Shown: positions 34,122 to 44,583, counted from the first letter of the stretch. The stretch: DNA of 64,000 nt from Aurantibacter sp034110465 (GCA_034110465.1 JAWUZD010000009.1:186001-250000), one strand, 5' to 3'. Program-made: numbers and translations. The notes: a model not told the origin generated them from the letters alone.

Positions 34122-35675
34122 CTATAAGTCGAACTTAATTCCTTGAGCAAGAGGTAATTCGTCAGAGTAGTTAACTGTATTAGTTTGTCTTCTCATATAA
34201 ATTTTCCAAGCATCAGATCCAGATTCGCGTCCGCCACCAGTTTCTTTTTCTCCTCCAAAAGCACCACCAATTTCAGCACCAGAAGTTCCAATATTTACGT
34301 TAGCAATACCACAATCAGATCCAGCAAAAGATAAGAACTTTTCAGCTTCTTTTAATTCGTTAGTCATAATTGCAGAAGATAATCCTTGAGCAACACCATT
34401 TTGCTTTTCAATAGCATTTTCTACCTCACCAGAATACTTCATTAAGTATAAGATTGGAGCAAATGTTTCGTGTTGTACAATTTTGAAATGGTTTTCAGCT
34501 TCAATAATAGCTGGTTTAACGTAGCATCCAGATTCGTATCCTTCACCTTCTAAAACGCCACCTTCAACTAATACGTTTCCACCTTCAGCTTTAGCACTTT
34601 CAATAGCCGCTAAATACGTATTAACAGAATCTTTATCTATTAATGGTCCAATATGATTTTTTTCGTCTAAAGGATTACCAATTGTTAATTGCCCGTAAGC
34701 ACCAACAATAGCATCTCTTACTTTATCGTAAACCGATTCGTGTATAATTAAACGACGCGTAGAAGTACAACGTTGTCCACAAGTTCCAACAGCACCAAAT
34801 ACAGCACCAGGAACAACTACTTTTAAGTCAGCAGTTGGTGTAATAATAATAGCGTTGTTTCCACCTAATTCTAATAAAGAAGTTCCAAAACGTTCTGCGA
34901 CTGTTGCACCAACTATTCGTCCCATTCTTGTAGAACCTGTAGCAGATACTAATGGAATTCTAGCATCTGTAGACATAAATTCACCTACTTTGTAATCTCC
35001 GTTAATAATACAAGAGATTCCTTCTGGTAAATTATTTTCTTTTAATATTTCAGCTATAATATTTTGACATGCAATAGAACACAAAGGTGCTTTTTCAGAA
35101 CCTTTCCAAACACAAACATCTCCACAAATCCAAGCTAAAGCTGTATTCCAAGCCCAAACTGCAACAGGAAAATTAAATGCAGAAATAATACCAACAACAC
35201 CAATTGGATGCCATTGCTCTCTCATTACGTGTCCTGGTCTTTCTGAAGGTATAGTTTGTCCGTTTAATTGTCTTGATAAACCAACAGCAAAATCACAGAT
35301 GTCAATCATTTCTTGAACTTCTCCGTAACCTTCTTGTAAAGATTTCCCCATTTCATAAGAAACTAATTTACCTAATGGTTCTTTTAAATCTCTTAATTTG
35401 TTTCCAAATTGGCGTACAATTTCACCTCTTAATGGTGCAGGCATTGTTCTAAAAGATTTGAAAGCTGTAGTTGCAGCGTCCATAACTTTATCGTAATCTG
35501 CTCTTGTAGTTGTAGTAACTTTTCCAATTAAAGATCCGTCTGTTGGAGAATAAGAAGCTATTGCTTCTCCGCTACCAAAGTTATTAGAACCTGTTGAAGT
35601 TCCATGATTTAGATCTTTAATTCCAAGCTGTTGTAAAGCTTCTTTAATTCCGAATTTAGCCGAAACGTCTGCCAT
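34122..35675 (-). CDS. ALDH7-type aldehyde dehydrogenase (aminoadipate semialdehyde type)
   Basis: 517 residues from the start MADVSAKFGIKEALQQLG; an in-frame ATG 13 codons upstream adds a residue run not expected in the family. The NAD-binding and catalytic parts are intact: LLELGGNNA (general base Glu), GAVGTCGQRCTSTRRL with the active cysteine, and ETFAPILYLMKY. These sequences are typical of the ALDH7/antiquitin group, which oxidises 2-aminoadipate 6-semialdehyde (piperideine-6-carboxylate) in lysine breakdown. It is a single-gene unit, so the substrate rests on similarity only. Confidence 0.88.
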   Translation of the reverse strand: MADVSAKFGIKEALQQLGIKDLNHGTSTGSNNFGSGEAIASYSPTDGSLIGKVTTTTRADYDKVMDAATTAFKSFRTMPAPLRGEIVRQFGNKLRDLKEPLGKLVSYEMGKSLQEGYGEVQEMIDICDFAVGLSRQLNGQTIPSERPGHVMREQWHPIGVVGIISAFNFPVAVWAWNTALAWICGDVCVWKGSEKAPLCSIACQNIIAEILKENNLPEGISCIINGDYKVGEFMSTDARIPLVSATGSTRMGRIVGATVAERFGTSLLELGGNNAIIITPTADLKVVVPGAVFGAVGTCGQRCTSTRRLIIHESVYDKVRDAIVGAYGQLTIGNPLDEKNHIGPLIDKDSVNTYLAAIESAKAEGGNVLVEGGVLEGEGYESGCYVKPAIIEAENHFKIVQHETFAPILYLMKYSGEVENAIEKQNGVAQGLSSAIMTNELKEAEKFLSFAGSDCGIANVNIGTSGAEIGGAFGGEKETGGGRESGSDAWKIYMRRQTNTVNYSDELPLAQGIKFDL

Positions 35676-35711
35676 AATATCTTGATTTTTAAGGTTTATT
35701 AAAATTTTATG

Positions 35712-35719
35712 CAAATATA
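35712..35719 (-). promoter_or_regulatory. Predicted -7 box for the aldehyde dehydrogenase gene
   Basis: TATATTTG on the minus strand, about 36 nt upstream of the preferred ATG, fits the TAnnTTTG consensus. No convincing TTG -33 element was found. Confidence 0.35.
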
Positions 35720-35896
35720 CTAATAATTATACTTTTTGTAGGAAGCATCTTTGTTTAATAATATTTTGAGTTATATTATATGATTCTGACATAAAATTGA
35801 TAAAAATGATTTAATTTTAATGCATTACATACATCTATAATTTAATTTTGAACGTAACTATTGTTATAATCATTAATTAAAAAACCATCTTCTTCT

Positions 35897-38800
35897 ATGA
35901 AATTCCAATCTGTTTTAGCACTAGTAGTAATTTGTATATTTAGTTTTTCTTGTAAAAAAGAGAATCAAGAGCCACAAAATAATATTTTCAAATACAGAGA
36001 ATATGTAAGTTATACCTCAACAGGATTACAATCTGTAGTTAATCCAATTCAAGTTAATCTAGCAAAATCTGTAAAAGACTGGAATACAGATAAACCTTTA
36101 GATGTGGATTTAATTTCTATTTCGCCTAAAGTGGAAGGAACTATAACTGCTAAAAATGACAACTCATTTTTATTTACTCCAAACGCAACCTTTAAGCCAG
36201 ATACAGAATATACAGTAACATTACTATTAGATAAAATATTTCCAAAAATAGAAAGTGAGTTGTCTAAGTATGTATTTAAGTTCAAAACCAAAAAACCTAA
36301 TTTTACTGTAAACACTAACAACTTACAATCATATTCTCGAGAATGGCAATATCTATTAGGTGAATTAAAATCTGTAGATGTTATATCGCCAAATCAAGCC
36401 AAAGAACTTATCTCTGCATCTCAAAATAATAATGATTTAAAAATTGAATGGAATGAATCAACTGACTTAGCAACTCATTTTGAATTTAAAATAGATAGTA
36501 TTAAAAGAGAAGTTAACGATTCTGAAATTTTAGTAAAATGGAATGGGAATGCTATAAATGCAGATAATAAAGGTGAAAATACAATTGCTATTCCAGGTAA
36601 AAATAATTTTAAAATTATAAATATTGAGGTTTTACAGCAACCAGAACAATATCTAAGTATTAATTTTTCTGATCCTTTAAAAAAGGAACAAAATTTTGAT
36701 GGTTTAGTTAACATTCAAAATAATAAATCGGCTAAATATGTAGTAGACGGAAATGTTCTAAAAGTTTACCCAAACAAAAAGTTGTCAGGTAATTTACTAG
36801 TAGATGTTTTTCAAGGAATTAAAAATACAGATGACTATAAATTAAAAATAGATTTTTCCGAAACCATTGCATTCCAGGATATGAAACCGGAAGTTAGATT
36901 AGTAACTTCAGGTGTTTTTCTTCCAAATTCAGAAAAACTGAACTTTAATTTTGAAGCCGTAAATTTAAAAAAGGTAGATATTAGAGTAATTAAGGTGTAT
37001 CAAAATAATGTGTTACAATTTTTACAAACTAATAGTTTAAACTCAAACAATAGTAATAGTATTCGTCAAGTTGGAAGACGTGTCGCAAAGCAAACTATTA
37101 CGTTAATTGAGAATGATTTTGATAATACGGGGAAGTTTAAAAACTACAGCATAGATTTAGCTAACTTTTTTCGAGCTGAAAAAGGCGCTATATATCGTGT
37201 AGAATTAGAATACAAAAAAGAATACGCGTTGTTTAATTGTGATGTAGCTTCAACAAATAGCGATTCTAATGATGATGACTATTACGAAGACGAGTATTAC
37301 TATGACGATTACCAAGAGAATGACATTGACTTACAAAATGCCAACGATGAAGAGCGAGAAGAAGCCTATTGGGATAATTTAACTTACAGTTATAAAGATT
37401 ATCCTTACAATTGGAGAGAAAGAGATAATCCTTGTCACGAAGCTTATTATAACAGAAACCGTATTGTTTCTCAAAATTTAATTGCATCAAATCTTGGTGT
37501 TATTGTAAAACGTGGATCAGATAATACGTATCATTTTGCAGTATCTAATATTTTAAATACGCAACCAGAAGCAGATGCAAAAGTCACTTTATATAATTAT
37601 CAAAAGCAAGAATTAATTTCGACAACAACAAATACCGATGGTTTTGTAGTCGTTAATTCACCTAAATATGTCTCTTTCGCAATAATTTCAAAAGGAAACA
37701 ATATCACATATCTTAAACTTAACGACGGAAATAGTTTATCCCTAAGTAAGTTTGATGTCTCTGGAGCAACACTTCAAAAAGGGTTAAAAGGGTTTTTATA
37801 TACAGAACGTGGCGTTTGGCGTCCAGGAGATAACGTGTTTTTAACATTTATGCTAAATGATATTGCAAACCCATTACCAGACAATCATCCTGTAAAACTA
37901 GAGGTTACAGATGCTACAGGAAAGTTAGTAAACAAACAGGTTACAACTAATCACTTAAATCACGTTTATGCATTTACAATTCCTACCAATCCAGATGACA
38001 AAACAGGAAATTGGTCGGCTAAAGTAAGTGTTGGTGGCGCTAAATTTTATAAAAATTTAAAAGTTGAAACCGTAAAACCAAACCGATTAAAACTTAAAAT
38101 TAATTTTGAAGATGATGTTTTAAGTACTTCAAAATCAGCAAAAGGAACATTACAAGTTAATTGGCTACACGGCGCACCAGCTAAAAATTTAAGAGCAGAA
38201 ATTAAGGCGAAATTTAGCGTAAATAATTCAGGATTTAAGAACTATAAAGACTATGTTTTTAACGATCCAACAAAACGTTTTAATACCGAAGAATTAACGC
38301 TTTTAGACGCTATAGTTAATGAAGAAGGAAATATTGCAATAAATCATCCACTAAAGGTTGGTAAGAATGCACCTGGACTATTAAATGCTCAGTTTTTAGT
38401 GAGAGCTTTTGAAAATGGAGGCGACTTTTCTATAGATGCTTTTACAATGCCTTATGCGCCTTATGAGACTTTTGTAGGATTAAAATCACCTAAAGAAAAA
38501 ATGTATGGCTCTTTTGATACAGACCAAACTCATACGTTTGATATTGCTACGGTAGATAAAGATGGAAAACCAGTAAAACGTAACAATTTAGAGGTTAAAG
38601 TGTACAAAATTGAATGGCGATGGTGGTGGAATTCGTCGCGAGATAATTTATCAAAATACACGTCAAGCACATTTCATAAACCTTATATGGATGCTAAGGT
38701 TTCTACAAATTCTAACGGAAAAGCATCGTTTAAAATTAATGTTCCGGATAATGAAGGCGGACGTTATTTAATTCGTGTTAGAGATCCTAAAAGTGGACAC

Positions 38801-41470
38801 GCAACCGGAAAAACAACGTATTTCTATAAAAATTGGTGGAAACGTCAATCTGGCGATAAAGAAGCGGCTAAAATGTTAGTATTTTCTGCGGATAAAGACA
38901 ATTATAATGTTGGCGAAACAGCTACGATTACATTTCCATCTGGAACAAAAGGTCGTGCTTTAGTAAGCGTAGAAAATGGTAGCGAGGTTTTAGATTACCA
39001 ATGGGTTGAAACCAATAAAGGTGAAACTCAAGTTAAAATACCTGTAACTAAAGAAATGGCACCAAACGTGTTTGTTAATATTTCATTATTACAGCCACAT
39101 GCATCTACTGCAAACGATTTGCCATTACGTATGTACGGACTTATTCCATTAATGGTTCAAGATAAAAACACCATTTTGGAACCTGTTTTAGAAATGCCAA
39201 AAAGCTTAGAGCCAGAACAAGAATTTACGGTTAAGGTTTCAGAAAAAAACAACAAAGCTATGACGTACACCATTGCTTTAGTTGAAGAAGGTTTATTAGA
39301 TTTAACACGATTTAAAACACCAAATCCTTGGGATGCCTTTTATACTCGTGAAGCTTTAGGTGTAAAAACTTGGGATATGTTCGATGAGGTTATTGGAGCT
39401 TATTCAGGAAGTATAGAGCAAGTATTTGCTATTGGTGGAGACGGCAATTTAGAAAAAGGAAAGAACAAAAAAGCAAACCGATTTAAGCCTGTAGTACGCT
39501 TTTTAGGGCCTTTTACTATTGATAAAGGTGATACAAAATCACATAAAATTAAATTACCGAATTATGTAGGCTCAGTAAGAACTATGGTTATTGCTGGAGA
39601 CGAAACTACAGAAGCTTATGGTAAAGTAGATAAAACTACACCTGTAAAAAAACCTTTAATGGTTTTAGCCAGTTTACCGCGTAAGTTAAGTCCTGGCGAG
39701 AAAGTAACATTACCTGTTACAATTTTTGCAATGGAAAAACATGTTAAAGATGTAACAGTAAGTTTAAAGTTAAGCAACGGAATTAAAGTTGTTAGCGAAA
39801 TCCCACAACGTACTTATTTCTCTGAACCAGACGAGAAAATGGTTTATTTCAATTTAGATGTAAGTAAAGCAAAAGGTTTTAATACTATTGAGGTTATTGC
39901 TAAAGGAAATGGAGAAAAAGCATCATATAAAGTAGAAATAGATGTTATAAATGCAAATCCAATCACTTCTAAACCTATAGATGTAGAGTTGGAAGCAAAT
40001 GCAAATCAAACGTCTAATTTTAATACGTTTGGTGTTGACGGAACAAATTCTGCAACGGTTGAGTTTTCTACTTTGCCACCAATGAATTTTAGTAAGCGTA
40101 TGGAATACTTAATTCAGTATCCACATGGTTGTGTAGAACAAACAACATCTTCTGTGTTTCCACAATTATATTTAACCGATATTTTTGATATTGATTATAA
40201 TAAAAAACAAGAAATTACAGAAAATATTAAAAAAGGAATCAAACGTTTAGGGAACTTTCAACAACCAAATGGCGGATTAAGTTATTGGATTGATCAAAAC
40301 ACAGCCAACGATTGGGGAACAAGTTATGCGGGTCATTTTTTAATTGAAGCAGAGAAAAAAGGATATGTTTTACCATTAACTTTTAAGAGTAATTGGTTGC
40401 GTTACCAAAAAGATGCAGCTCGTAATTGGAGACCAAGTTATAACCAATATAGAAGTGATGTTGCTCAAGCTTACCGATTATACACTTTAGCTTTAGCTGG
40501 AGAACCAGAATTAGCAGCAATGAACCGTTTGAGAGAATTTAAAGAAATTTCTAACACCGCAAAATGGCGATTAGCAGCAGCTTATGCTTTGGCAAGTCAG
40601 AAAGAAGCAAGTCAAGCTATTCTAAATACAGCTTCAATTAATTTTGAGACACCAAAGTATAATTATTACACTTATGGTTCTCGCGATAGAAATAAAGCAA
40701 TGGCTTTAGAAACTATGGTAATTACTAAAGATAGTAGAACTAGAGAATTAGCCAAAGAACTGGCTAAAGATTTATCTAGTAATAGATGGATGAGTACACA
40801 AACCACAGCTTATTGCTTAATGTCTATGGCAAAAATGGTTAATGCTAATGGCGGAAAAGCTTTAGATGTATCGTTTACAATTAACGGAAAGTCTGAAACC
40901 ATTTCTACTAAAAATGCTATTGCACAACGTGTTTTAAAAGTGAATGATGGCGAGAATTCACTTCAACTTAAAAACAATAAAGACAATATAGTTTTTGTTC
41001 GTGTATTAAATTCTGGAAAATTACCATTAGGTGAAGAATTAGCCGAACAACGCGGTTTATCGGCTTATGTAATTTATAAGGATCTAAAGGGAAATAGAAT
41101 TGATGTTTCTAAGTTAATGCAAGGACAGGACTTTGTAGCAAGCGTAACGATAACTAATCAGAAAAATTATGATGTGAATGATGTTGCATTAACGCAATTG
41201 TTTCCATCTGGTTGGGATATTGTAAACACACGATTTACTGCTTTTGGAAGTACAACTAAAAGTCAGGCAGATTATACAGATATTAGAGATGATCGTGTTA
41301 ATTTCTATTTTGATTTAGGAACAGGAAATAGCAGGACAAAAACCTTTAATGTCATGCTTAATGCATCGTATTTAGGAACGTATTACTTACCTGGACTACA
41401 AGCTGAAGCAATGTACGATAACGATTTTTTAGTTAGAAATAAAGGACAATGGATTGAAGTTGTGAAATGA
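35897..41470 (+). CDS. Bacterial alpha-2-macroglobulin lipoprotein (YfhM-like)
   Basis: An 1857-residue lipoprotein with a lipobox ending FSFSC (C19). Many macroglobulin beta-domains are followed by the long alpha-helical thioester domain. The thioester motif is intact as GCVEQTT (C1412), preceded by the A2M region YTERGVWRPGDNVFLTFML near 640. Bacterial A2Ms trap attacking proteases, covalently via the thioester, and are thought to protect periplasm and peptidoglycan. Residues about 455-490 are an acidic, tyrosine-rich insert. The gene is followed by pbpC on the same strand, the classical pairing with penicillin-binding protein 1C. Confidence 0.95.
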   Translation: MKFQSVLALVVICIFSFSCKKENQEPQNNIFKYREYVSYTSTGLQSVVNPIQVNLAKSVKDWNTDKPLDVDLISISPKVEGTITAKNDNSFLFTPNATFKPDTEYTVTLLLDKIFPKIESELSKYVFKFKTKKPNFTVNTNNLQSYSREWQYLLGELKSVDVISPNQAKELISASQNNNDLKIEWNESTDLATHFEFKIDSIKREVNDSEILVKWNGNAINADNKGENTIAIPGKNNFKIINIEVLQQPEQYLSINFSDPLKKEQNFDGLVNIQNNKSAKYVVDGNVLKVYPNKKLSGNLLVDVFQGIKNTDDYKLKIDFSETIAFQDMKPEVRLVTSGVFLPNSEKLNFNFEAVNLKKVDIRVIKVYQNNVLQFLQTNSLNSNNSNSIRQVGRRVAKQTITLIENDFDNTGKFKNYSIDLANFFRAEKGAIYRVELEYKKEYALFNCDVASTNSDSNDDDYYEDEYYYDDYQENDIDLQNANDEEREEAYWDNLTYSYKDYPYNWRERDNPCHEAYYNRNRIVSQNLIASNLGVIVKRGSDNTYHFAVSNILNTQPEADAKVTLYNYQKQELISTTTNTDGFVVVNSPKYVSFAIISKGNNITYLKLNDGNSLSLSKFDVSGATLQKGLKGFLYTERGVWRPGDNVFLTFMLNDIANPLPDNHPVKLEVTDATGKLVNKQVTTNHLNHVYAFTIPTNPDDKTGNWSAKVSVGGAKFYKNLKVETVKPNRLKLKINFEDDVLSTSKSAKGTLQVNWLHGAPAKNLRAEIKAKFSVNNSGFKNYKDYVFNDPTKRFNTEELTLLDAIVNEEGNIAINHPLKVGKNAPGLLNAQFLVRAFENGGDFSIDAFTMPYAPYETFVGLKSPKEKMYGSFDTDQTHTFDIATVDKDGKPVKRNNLEVKVYKIEWRWWWNSSRDNLSKYTSSTFHKPYMDAKVSTNSNGKASFKINVPDNEGGRYLIRVRDPKSGHATGKTTYFYKNWWKRQSGDKEAAKMLVFSADKDNYNVGETATITFPSGTKGRALVSVENGSEVLDYQWVETNKGETQVKIPVTKEMAPNVFVNISLLQPHASTANDLPLRMYGLIPLMVQDKNTILEPVLEMPKSLEPEQEFTVKVSEKNNKAMTYTIALVEEGLLDLTRFKTPNPWDAFYTREALGVKTWDMFDEVIGAYSGSIEQVFAIGGDGNLEKGKNKKANRFKPVVRFLGPFTIDKGDTKSHKIKLPNYVGSVRTMVIAGDETTEAYGKVDKTTPVKKPLMVLASLPRKLSPGEKVTLPVTIFAMEKHVKDVTVSLKLSNGIKVVSEIPQRTYFSEPDEKMVYFNLDVSKAKGFNTIEVIAKGNGEKASYKVEIDVINANPITSKPIDVELEANANQTSNFNTFGVDGTNSATVEFSTLPPMNFSKRMEYLIQYPHGCVEQTTSSVFPQLYLTDIFDIDYNKKQEITENIKKGIKRLGNFQQPNGGLSYWIDQNTANDWGTSYAGHFLIEAEKKGYVLPLTFKSNWLRYQKDAARNWRPSYNQYRSDVAQAYRLYTLALAGEPELAAMNRLREFKEISNTAKWRLAAAYALASQKEASQAILNTASINFETPKYNYYTYGSRDRNKAMALETMVITKDSRTRELAKELAKDLSSNRWMSTQTTAYCLMSMAKMVNANGGKALDVSFTINGKSETISTKNAIAQRVLKVNDGENSLQLKNNKDNIVFVRVLNSGKLPLGEELAEQRGLSAYVIYKDLKGNRIDVSKLMQGQDFVASVTITNQKNYDVNDVALTQLFPSGWDIVNTRFTAFGSTTKSQADYTDIRDDRVNFYFDLGTGNSRTKTFNVMLNASYLGTYYLPGLQAEAMYDNDFLVRNKGQWIEVVK

Positions 41471-41591
41471 TTACATTAAAAATCAATTAAAATTAAGTCG
41501 CTTCGAATAAATTCAATATAGATAAAATTTGTGTCGAGAAGTTTAAATGTGTTTTCTCGATGTAGTCTCTTTTATTTTAAAATTTTAACGA

Positions 41592-43943
41592 TTGAACAAT
41601 TTGATAACATACCTTAAACAACATAAAATTAAAGCTATAATCTTCGTTGTGACTTTAATTTGGTATGCGTTCTGTTTGCCTAAAGAATTATTTAATAATC
41701 CAACATCCACAGTAATTACAAGCTCTAATAATATGCTATTAGGCGCCAAAATTGCAAAAGATGGACAATGGCGATTTCCAGTAACAGACACAATTCCTGA
41801 GAAATTTAAAATTTGTTTGCTTCAGTTTGAAGATGAATATTTTTATAAGCATCCAGGCTTTAATCCTATTTCTATTTTTAAAGCGATTCAACAAAATTTA
41901 AAATCTAATTCGGTAAAAAGAGGTGGAAGTACATTAACGCAGCAAGTCGTGCGACTATCTCGAAAAAACAAGTCGAGAACCTATTTTGAAAAACTTAAAG
42001 AACTTGTTTTATCAACTCGTGTTGAGGTTAAATATTCTAAAGAATCTATTTTAAGTTTTTACACTAATAATGCGCCTTTTGGTGGAAACGTAGTAGGCTT
42101 AGAAGCTGCTTCTTGGCGTTATTTTAATCGTGATTCTAAAAGTTTATCTTGGGCAGAAAGTGCAACACTTGCCGTTTTACCCAATGCACCAAGTTTAATT
42201 TTCCCAGGTAAAAATCAGGAACGATTATTAAAAAAGCGTAATAGATTATTAAAAAAGCTAATGGAAGCAGAACTTATAGATAGCTTAATTTATAAATTAG
42301 CTATTCAAGAAACCTTGCCTCAAAAACCGTATGCGTTACCTCAAATTGCACCACATTTATTACAACGATTAAGTCAGAGTCATAACGGCGAGCAAATTCA
42401 AACAACTTTAGATGTAAGATTACAAAACCAAGTAAATAATTTGGTTAAAACACATTATAATAATTTAAAACAAAACGAAATTTATAATGCTGCGGTTATT
42501 GTTTTAGATGTGAAAACACGAAATGTTTTAGCCTATGTTGGAAACACGCCTACTACAAAACAACATCAAAAAGATGTGGATATTATTACAAAAGGTAGAA
42601 GTACAGGAAGTGTTTTAAAACCATTTTTATACGCTGCACAATTAGATGCTGGCGAGTTATTACCAAATATGTTAATACCAGATGTACCAGCGCAATTTGG
42701 AAATTATACACCTCAAAATTATAACAAAACTTTTGATGGCGCAGTTCCAGCAAAACAAGCTTTGTCTCGTTCTTTAAATATTCCGAGTGTAAAAATGCTT
42801 CAGGATTTTGGGCTAGATCGATTTTATCATTATTTAAAAGCTTTAAAATTGAAGGATATAGATAGAAATGCAAATCATTATGGACTAACCTTAATTCTTG
42901 GTGGCGCAGAAAGCAATTTATGGGATTTAACAAAAAGTTATGCGGGTTTAGCAGGAACTATAAATCATTATAATGAACTGTCTAGTCAGTATTATACCAA
43001 AGAGTTTTCTGAACCTAATTTGTTTGCAAATCATGAAGTCAATTTTGGCGATTTAACGCATAGTAAAACCATTTTTGGAGCTGCGGCAACGTATTTAACG
43101 TTTGATAGCTTAAAAGAAGTAAACAGACCAGAAGAAGACGAAAATTGGTCGTTTTTCGATGACTCTAAACAAATTGCCTGGAAAACAGGAACCAGTTATG
43201 GTTTTAAAGATGCTTGGGCAATTGGAAGCACTAAAGATTATGTTGTTGGCGTTTGGGTTGGAAATGCAGATGGCGAAGGAAGACCAGGATTAGTTGGTGT
43301 CCAAGCTGCAGCACCATTGCTTTTTGATGTGTTTGATGTGTTGCCCAAAAGCACTTGGTTTAGTAAACCATTTGATGACATGACCGAAGTTTCTATTTGC
43401 AAACAAAGTGGCTCTAGAGCAACTAATTTATGTATAGAAACAGTAAAAGAATATATTCCAACTACTGGATTAAAATTAGCACCTTGTAAATACCATAAAC
43501 AAATTCATTTAGATCTATCTGGTTTGTATCAAGTCAATTCTTCTTGTGAAAATTTAGAGAATATAAGTTCTAGCTCTTGGTTTGAATTGCCAGCGTTAAT
43601 GGCGTATTATTATAAGTCTAAAAACCCGTTTTATAAAGATATGCCACCTTTTAGATTCGATTGTAATTCTGAAAGTCAGCCAAATATGCAATTTATATAT
43701 CCAAAGAAAAATAGTGTGGTGTATTTACCTAAAGGTTTGGATGAAGTGGTTAACGATTTAGTTTTAAAAGTAGCTTATAACACGCCAGAAAAAACATTGT
43801 TTTGGTATATTGATAATCAGTTTATAAAAACCACAACGTCTATACATGAATTAGCCATTCAGCCAAAAAAAGGAACTCATTTAGTAACAGTTATAGATGA
43901 AAAAGGAAATGAGATTTCAAGAGCATTTGAAGTTAGTGAGTAG
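41592..43943 (+). CDS. pbpC: Penicillin-binding protein 1C
   Basis: 783 residues. One N-terminal transmembrane helix (15-28), then glycosyltransferase family 51 with the EDEYFYKHPGFN and RGGSTLTQQVVRL motifs. A transpeptidase domain has SVLKPF (SxxK) and WKTGTSYGFKDAW (KTG), and a C-terminal BiPBP-type domain follows from about 690. It polymerises and cross-links peptidoglycan. The only start compatible with the helix is a TTG at 41592, since an in-frame stop lies just upstream and the next ATG is about 47 codons inside. It follows the A2M gene by 121 bp. Confidence 0.94.
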   Translation: MNNLITYLKQHKIKAIIFVVTLIWYAFCLPKELFNNPTSTVITSSNNMLLGAKIAKDGQWRFPVTDTIPEKFKICLLQFEDEYFYKHPGFNPISIFKAIQQNLKSNSVKRGGSTLTQQVVRLSRKNKSRTYFEKLKELVLSTRVEVKYSKESILSFYTNNAPFGGNVVGLEAASWRYFNRDSKSLSWAESATLAVLPNAPSLIFPGKNQERLLKKRNRLLKKLMEAELIDSLIYKLAIQETLPQKPYALPQIAPHLLQRLSQSHNGEQIQTTLDVRLQNQVNNLVKTHYNNLKQNEIYNAAVIVLDVKTRNVLAYVGNTPTTKQHQKDVDIITKGRSTGSVLKPFLYAAQLDAGELLPNMLIPDVPAQFGNYTPQNYNKTFDGAVPAKQALSRSLNIPSVKMLQDFGLDRFYHYLKALKLKDIDRNANHYGLTLILGGAESNLWDLTKSYAGLAGTINHYNELSSQYYTKEFSEPNLFANHEVNFGDLTHSKTIFGAAATYLTFDSLKEVNRPEEDENWSFFDDSKQIAWKTGTSYGFKDAWAIGSTKDYVVGVWVGNADGEGRPGLVGVQAAAPLLFDVFDVLPKSTWFSKPFDDMTEVSICKQSGSRATNLCIETVKEYIPTTGLKLAPCKYHKQIHLDLSGLYQVNSSCENLENISSSSWFELPALMAYYYKSKNPFYKDMPPFRFDCNSESQPNMQFIYPKKNSVVYLPKGLDEVVNDLVLKVAYNTPEKTLFWYIDNQFIKTTTSIHELAIQPKKGTHLVTVIDEKGNEISRAFEVSE

Positions 43944-44033
43944 ATTTTGAGTTTTACCTCATTAACAAAGTGTAGATTTATAAAAGCAGATCTTATTAGG
44001 AATTGAAGTGTTTTTTATTACTTATATCCGGTT

Positions 44034-44046
44034 GTTGTAAACAGGC
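44034..44046 (+). repeat. Left inverted repeat flanking the atypical gene
   Basis: GTTGTAAACAGGC, the inverted partner (12 of 13 positions) of the sequence at 44571-44583. It lies 5 nt beyond the stop codon of the gene at 44052-44555. Confidence 0.6.
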
Positions 44047-44051
44047 TTTTT

Positions 44052-44555
44052 TCATTCTATAATTCCGCTAAATGTTTTTGATTCGCTATAAACAGTAATT
44101 CCAAAAAGATTCCATTTCAAAATTCCATTAGCAATAAATTTCGCTTTTCCATTCATATTCAGATTGTTTGTGTCTATTGACTTAAATTCCCACATATAAC
44201 CGCTTATAAGTCCAGTCAAATAACTGTTACTTTCAATTGGGATATATTCATTCTGTTCAATAGAATATTTTACAAGCATATTTATATCAAAAGTCCAATT
44301 ATCTTCCAATTTTACTTGTTTAATTTCCGAGTTGTTTTTTCTCTCATAGTTTTCTGTTATTGATATTCGGTTTGAGTTTTTTTCTGAATTAGATGCGGAA
44401 ATTATTTGTACAATTCCGATTACCATTATAAAGATTGAGACAACTTTAAATTGTGGTTTAAATATTCTTTTTCCTTTAGCGATAAATCCAACAATCAGAA
44501 ATAGAAAGTAAAGAACAATCATTCCGTTTATTATAGACCAAATTAAATGTATCAT
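44052..44555 (-). CDS. Codon-atypical membrane protein of unknown function
   Basis: 167 residues: two hydrophobic helices (about 5-27 and 38-55) and a soluble C-terminal part without a recognised domain. Base use differs from its neighbours. Of 11 leucine codons only one is TTA (CTT 4, TTG 3, CTG 2, CTA 1), although TTA is the commonest leucine codon in adjacent genes. The gene is bounded on both sides by an imperfect inverted repeat (44034-44046, 44571-44583). This suggests acquisition by transfer, perhaps as a small mobile cassette. Function unknown. Confidence 0.65.
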   Translation of the reverse strand: MIHLIWSIINGMIVLYFLFLIVGFIAKGKRIFKPQFKVVSIFIMVIGIVQIISASNSEKNSNRISITENYERKNNSEIKQVKLEDNWTFDINMLVKYSIEQNEYIPIESNSYLTGLISGYMWEFKSIDTNNLNMNGKAKFIANGILKWNLFGITVYSESKTFSGIIE

Positions 44556-44570
44556 AGTTTTCGTTTTTCA

Positions 44571-44583
44571 GCTTGTTTACAAC
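44571..44583 (-). repeat. Right inverted repeat flanking the atypical gene
   Basis: On the minus strand this reads GTTGTAAACAAGC, matching the left copy at 12 of 13 positions. It ends 15 nt upstream of the ATG of the enclosed gene. Confidence 0.6.

Noticed and set aside
37266..37490. Minus-strand 74-codon frame within the A2M gene
   Set aside because: It is antisense to the acidic insert and has no family likeness; the sense frame is strongly supported.
41534..41560. Hairpin between the A2M and pbpC genes as an attenuator
   Set aside because: A 7-bp stem with a 13-nt loop in AT-rich DNA is expected by chance and has no T tract on it.
44034..44583. Insertion sequence or integron attC cassette
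   Set aside because: No transposase or integrase is encoded, no target duplication was found, and GTTGTAAAC does not fit the attC core GTTRRRY; kept only as an unnamed repeat-bounded gene.
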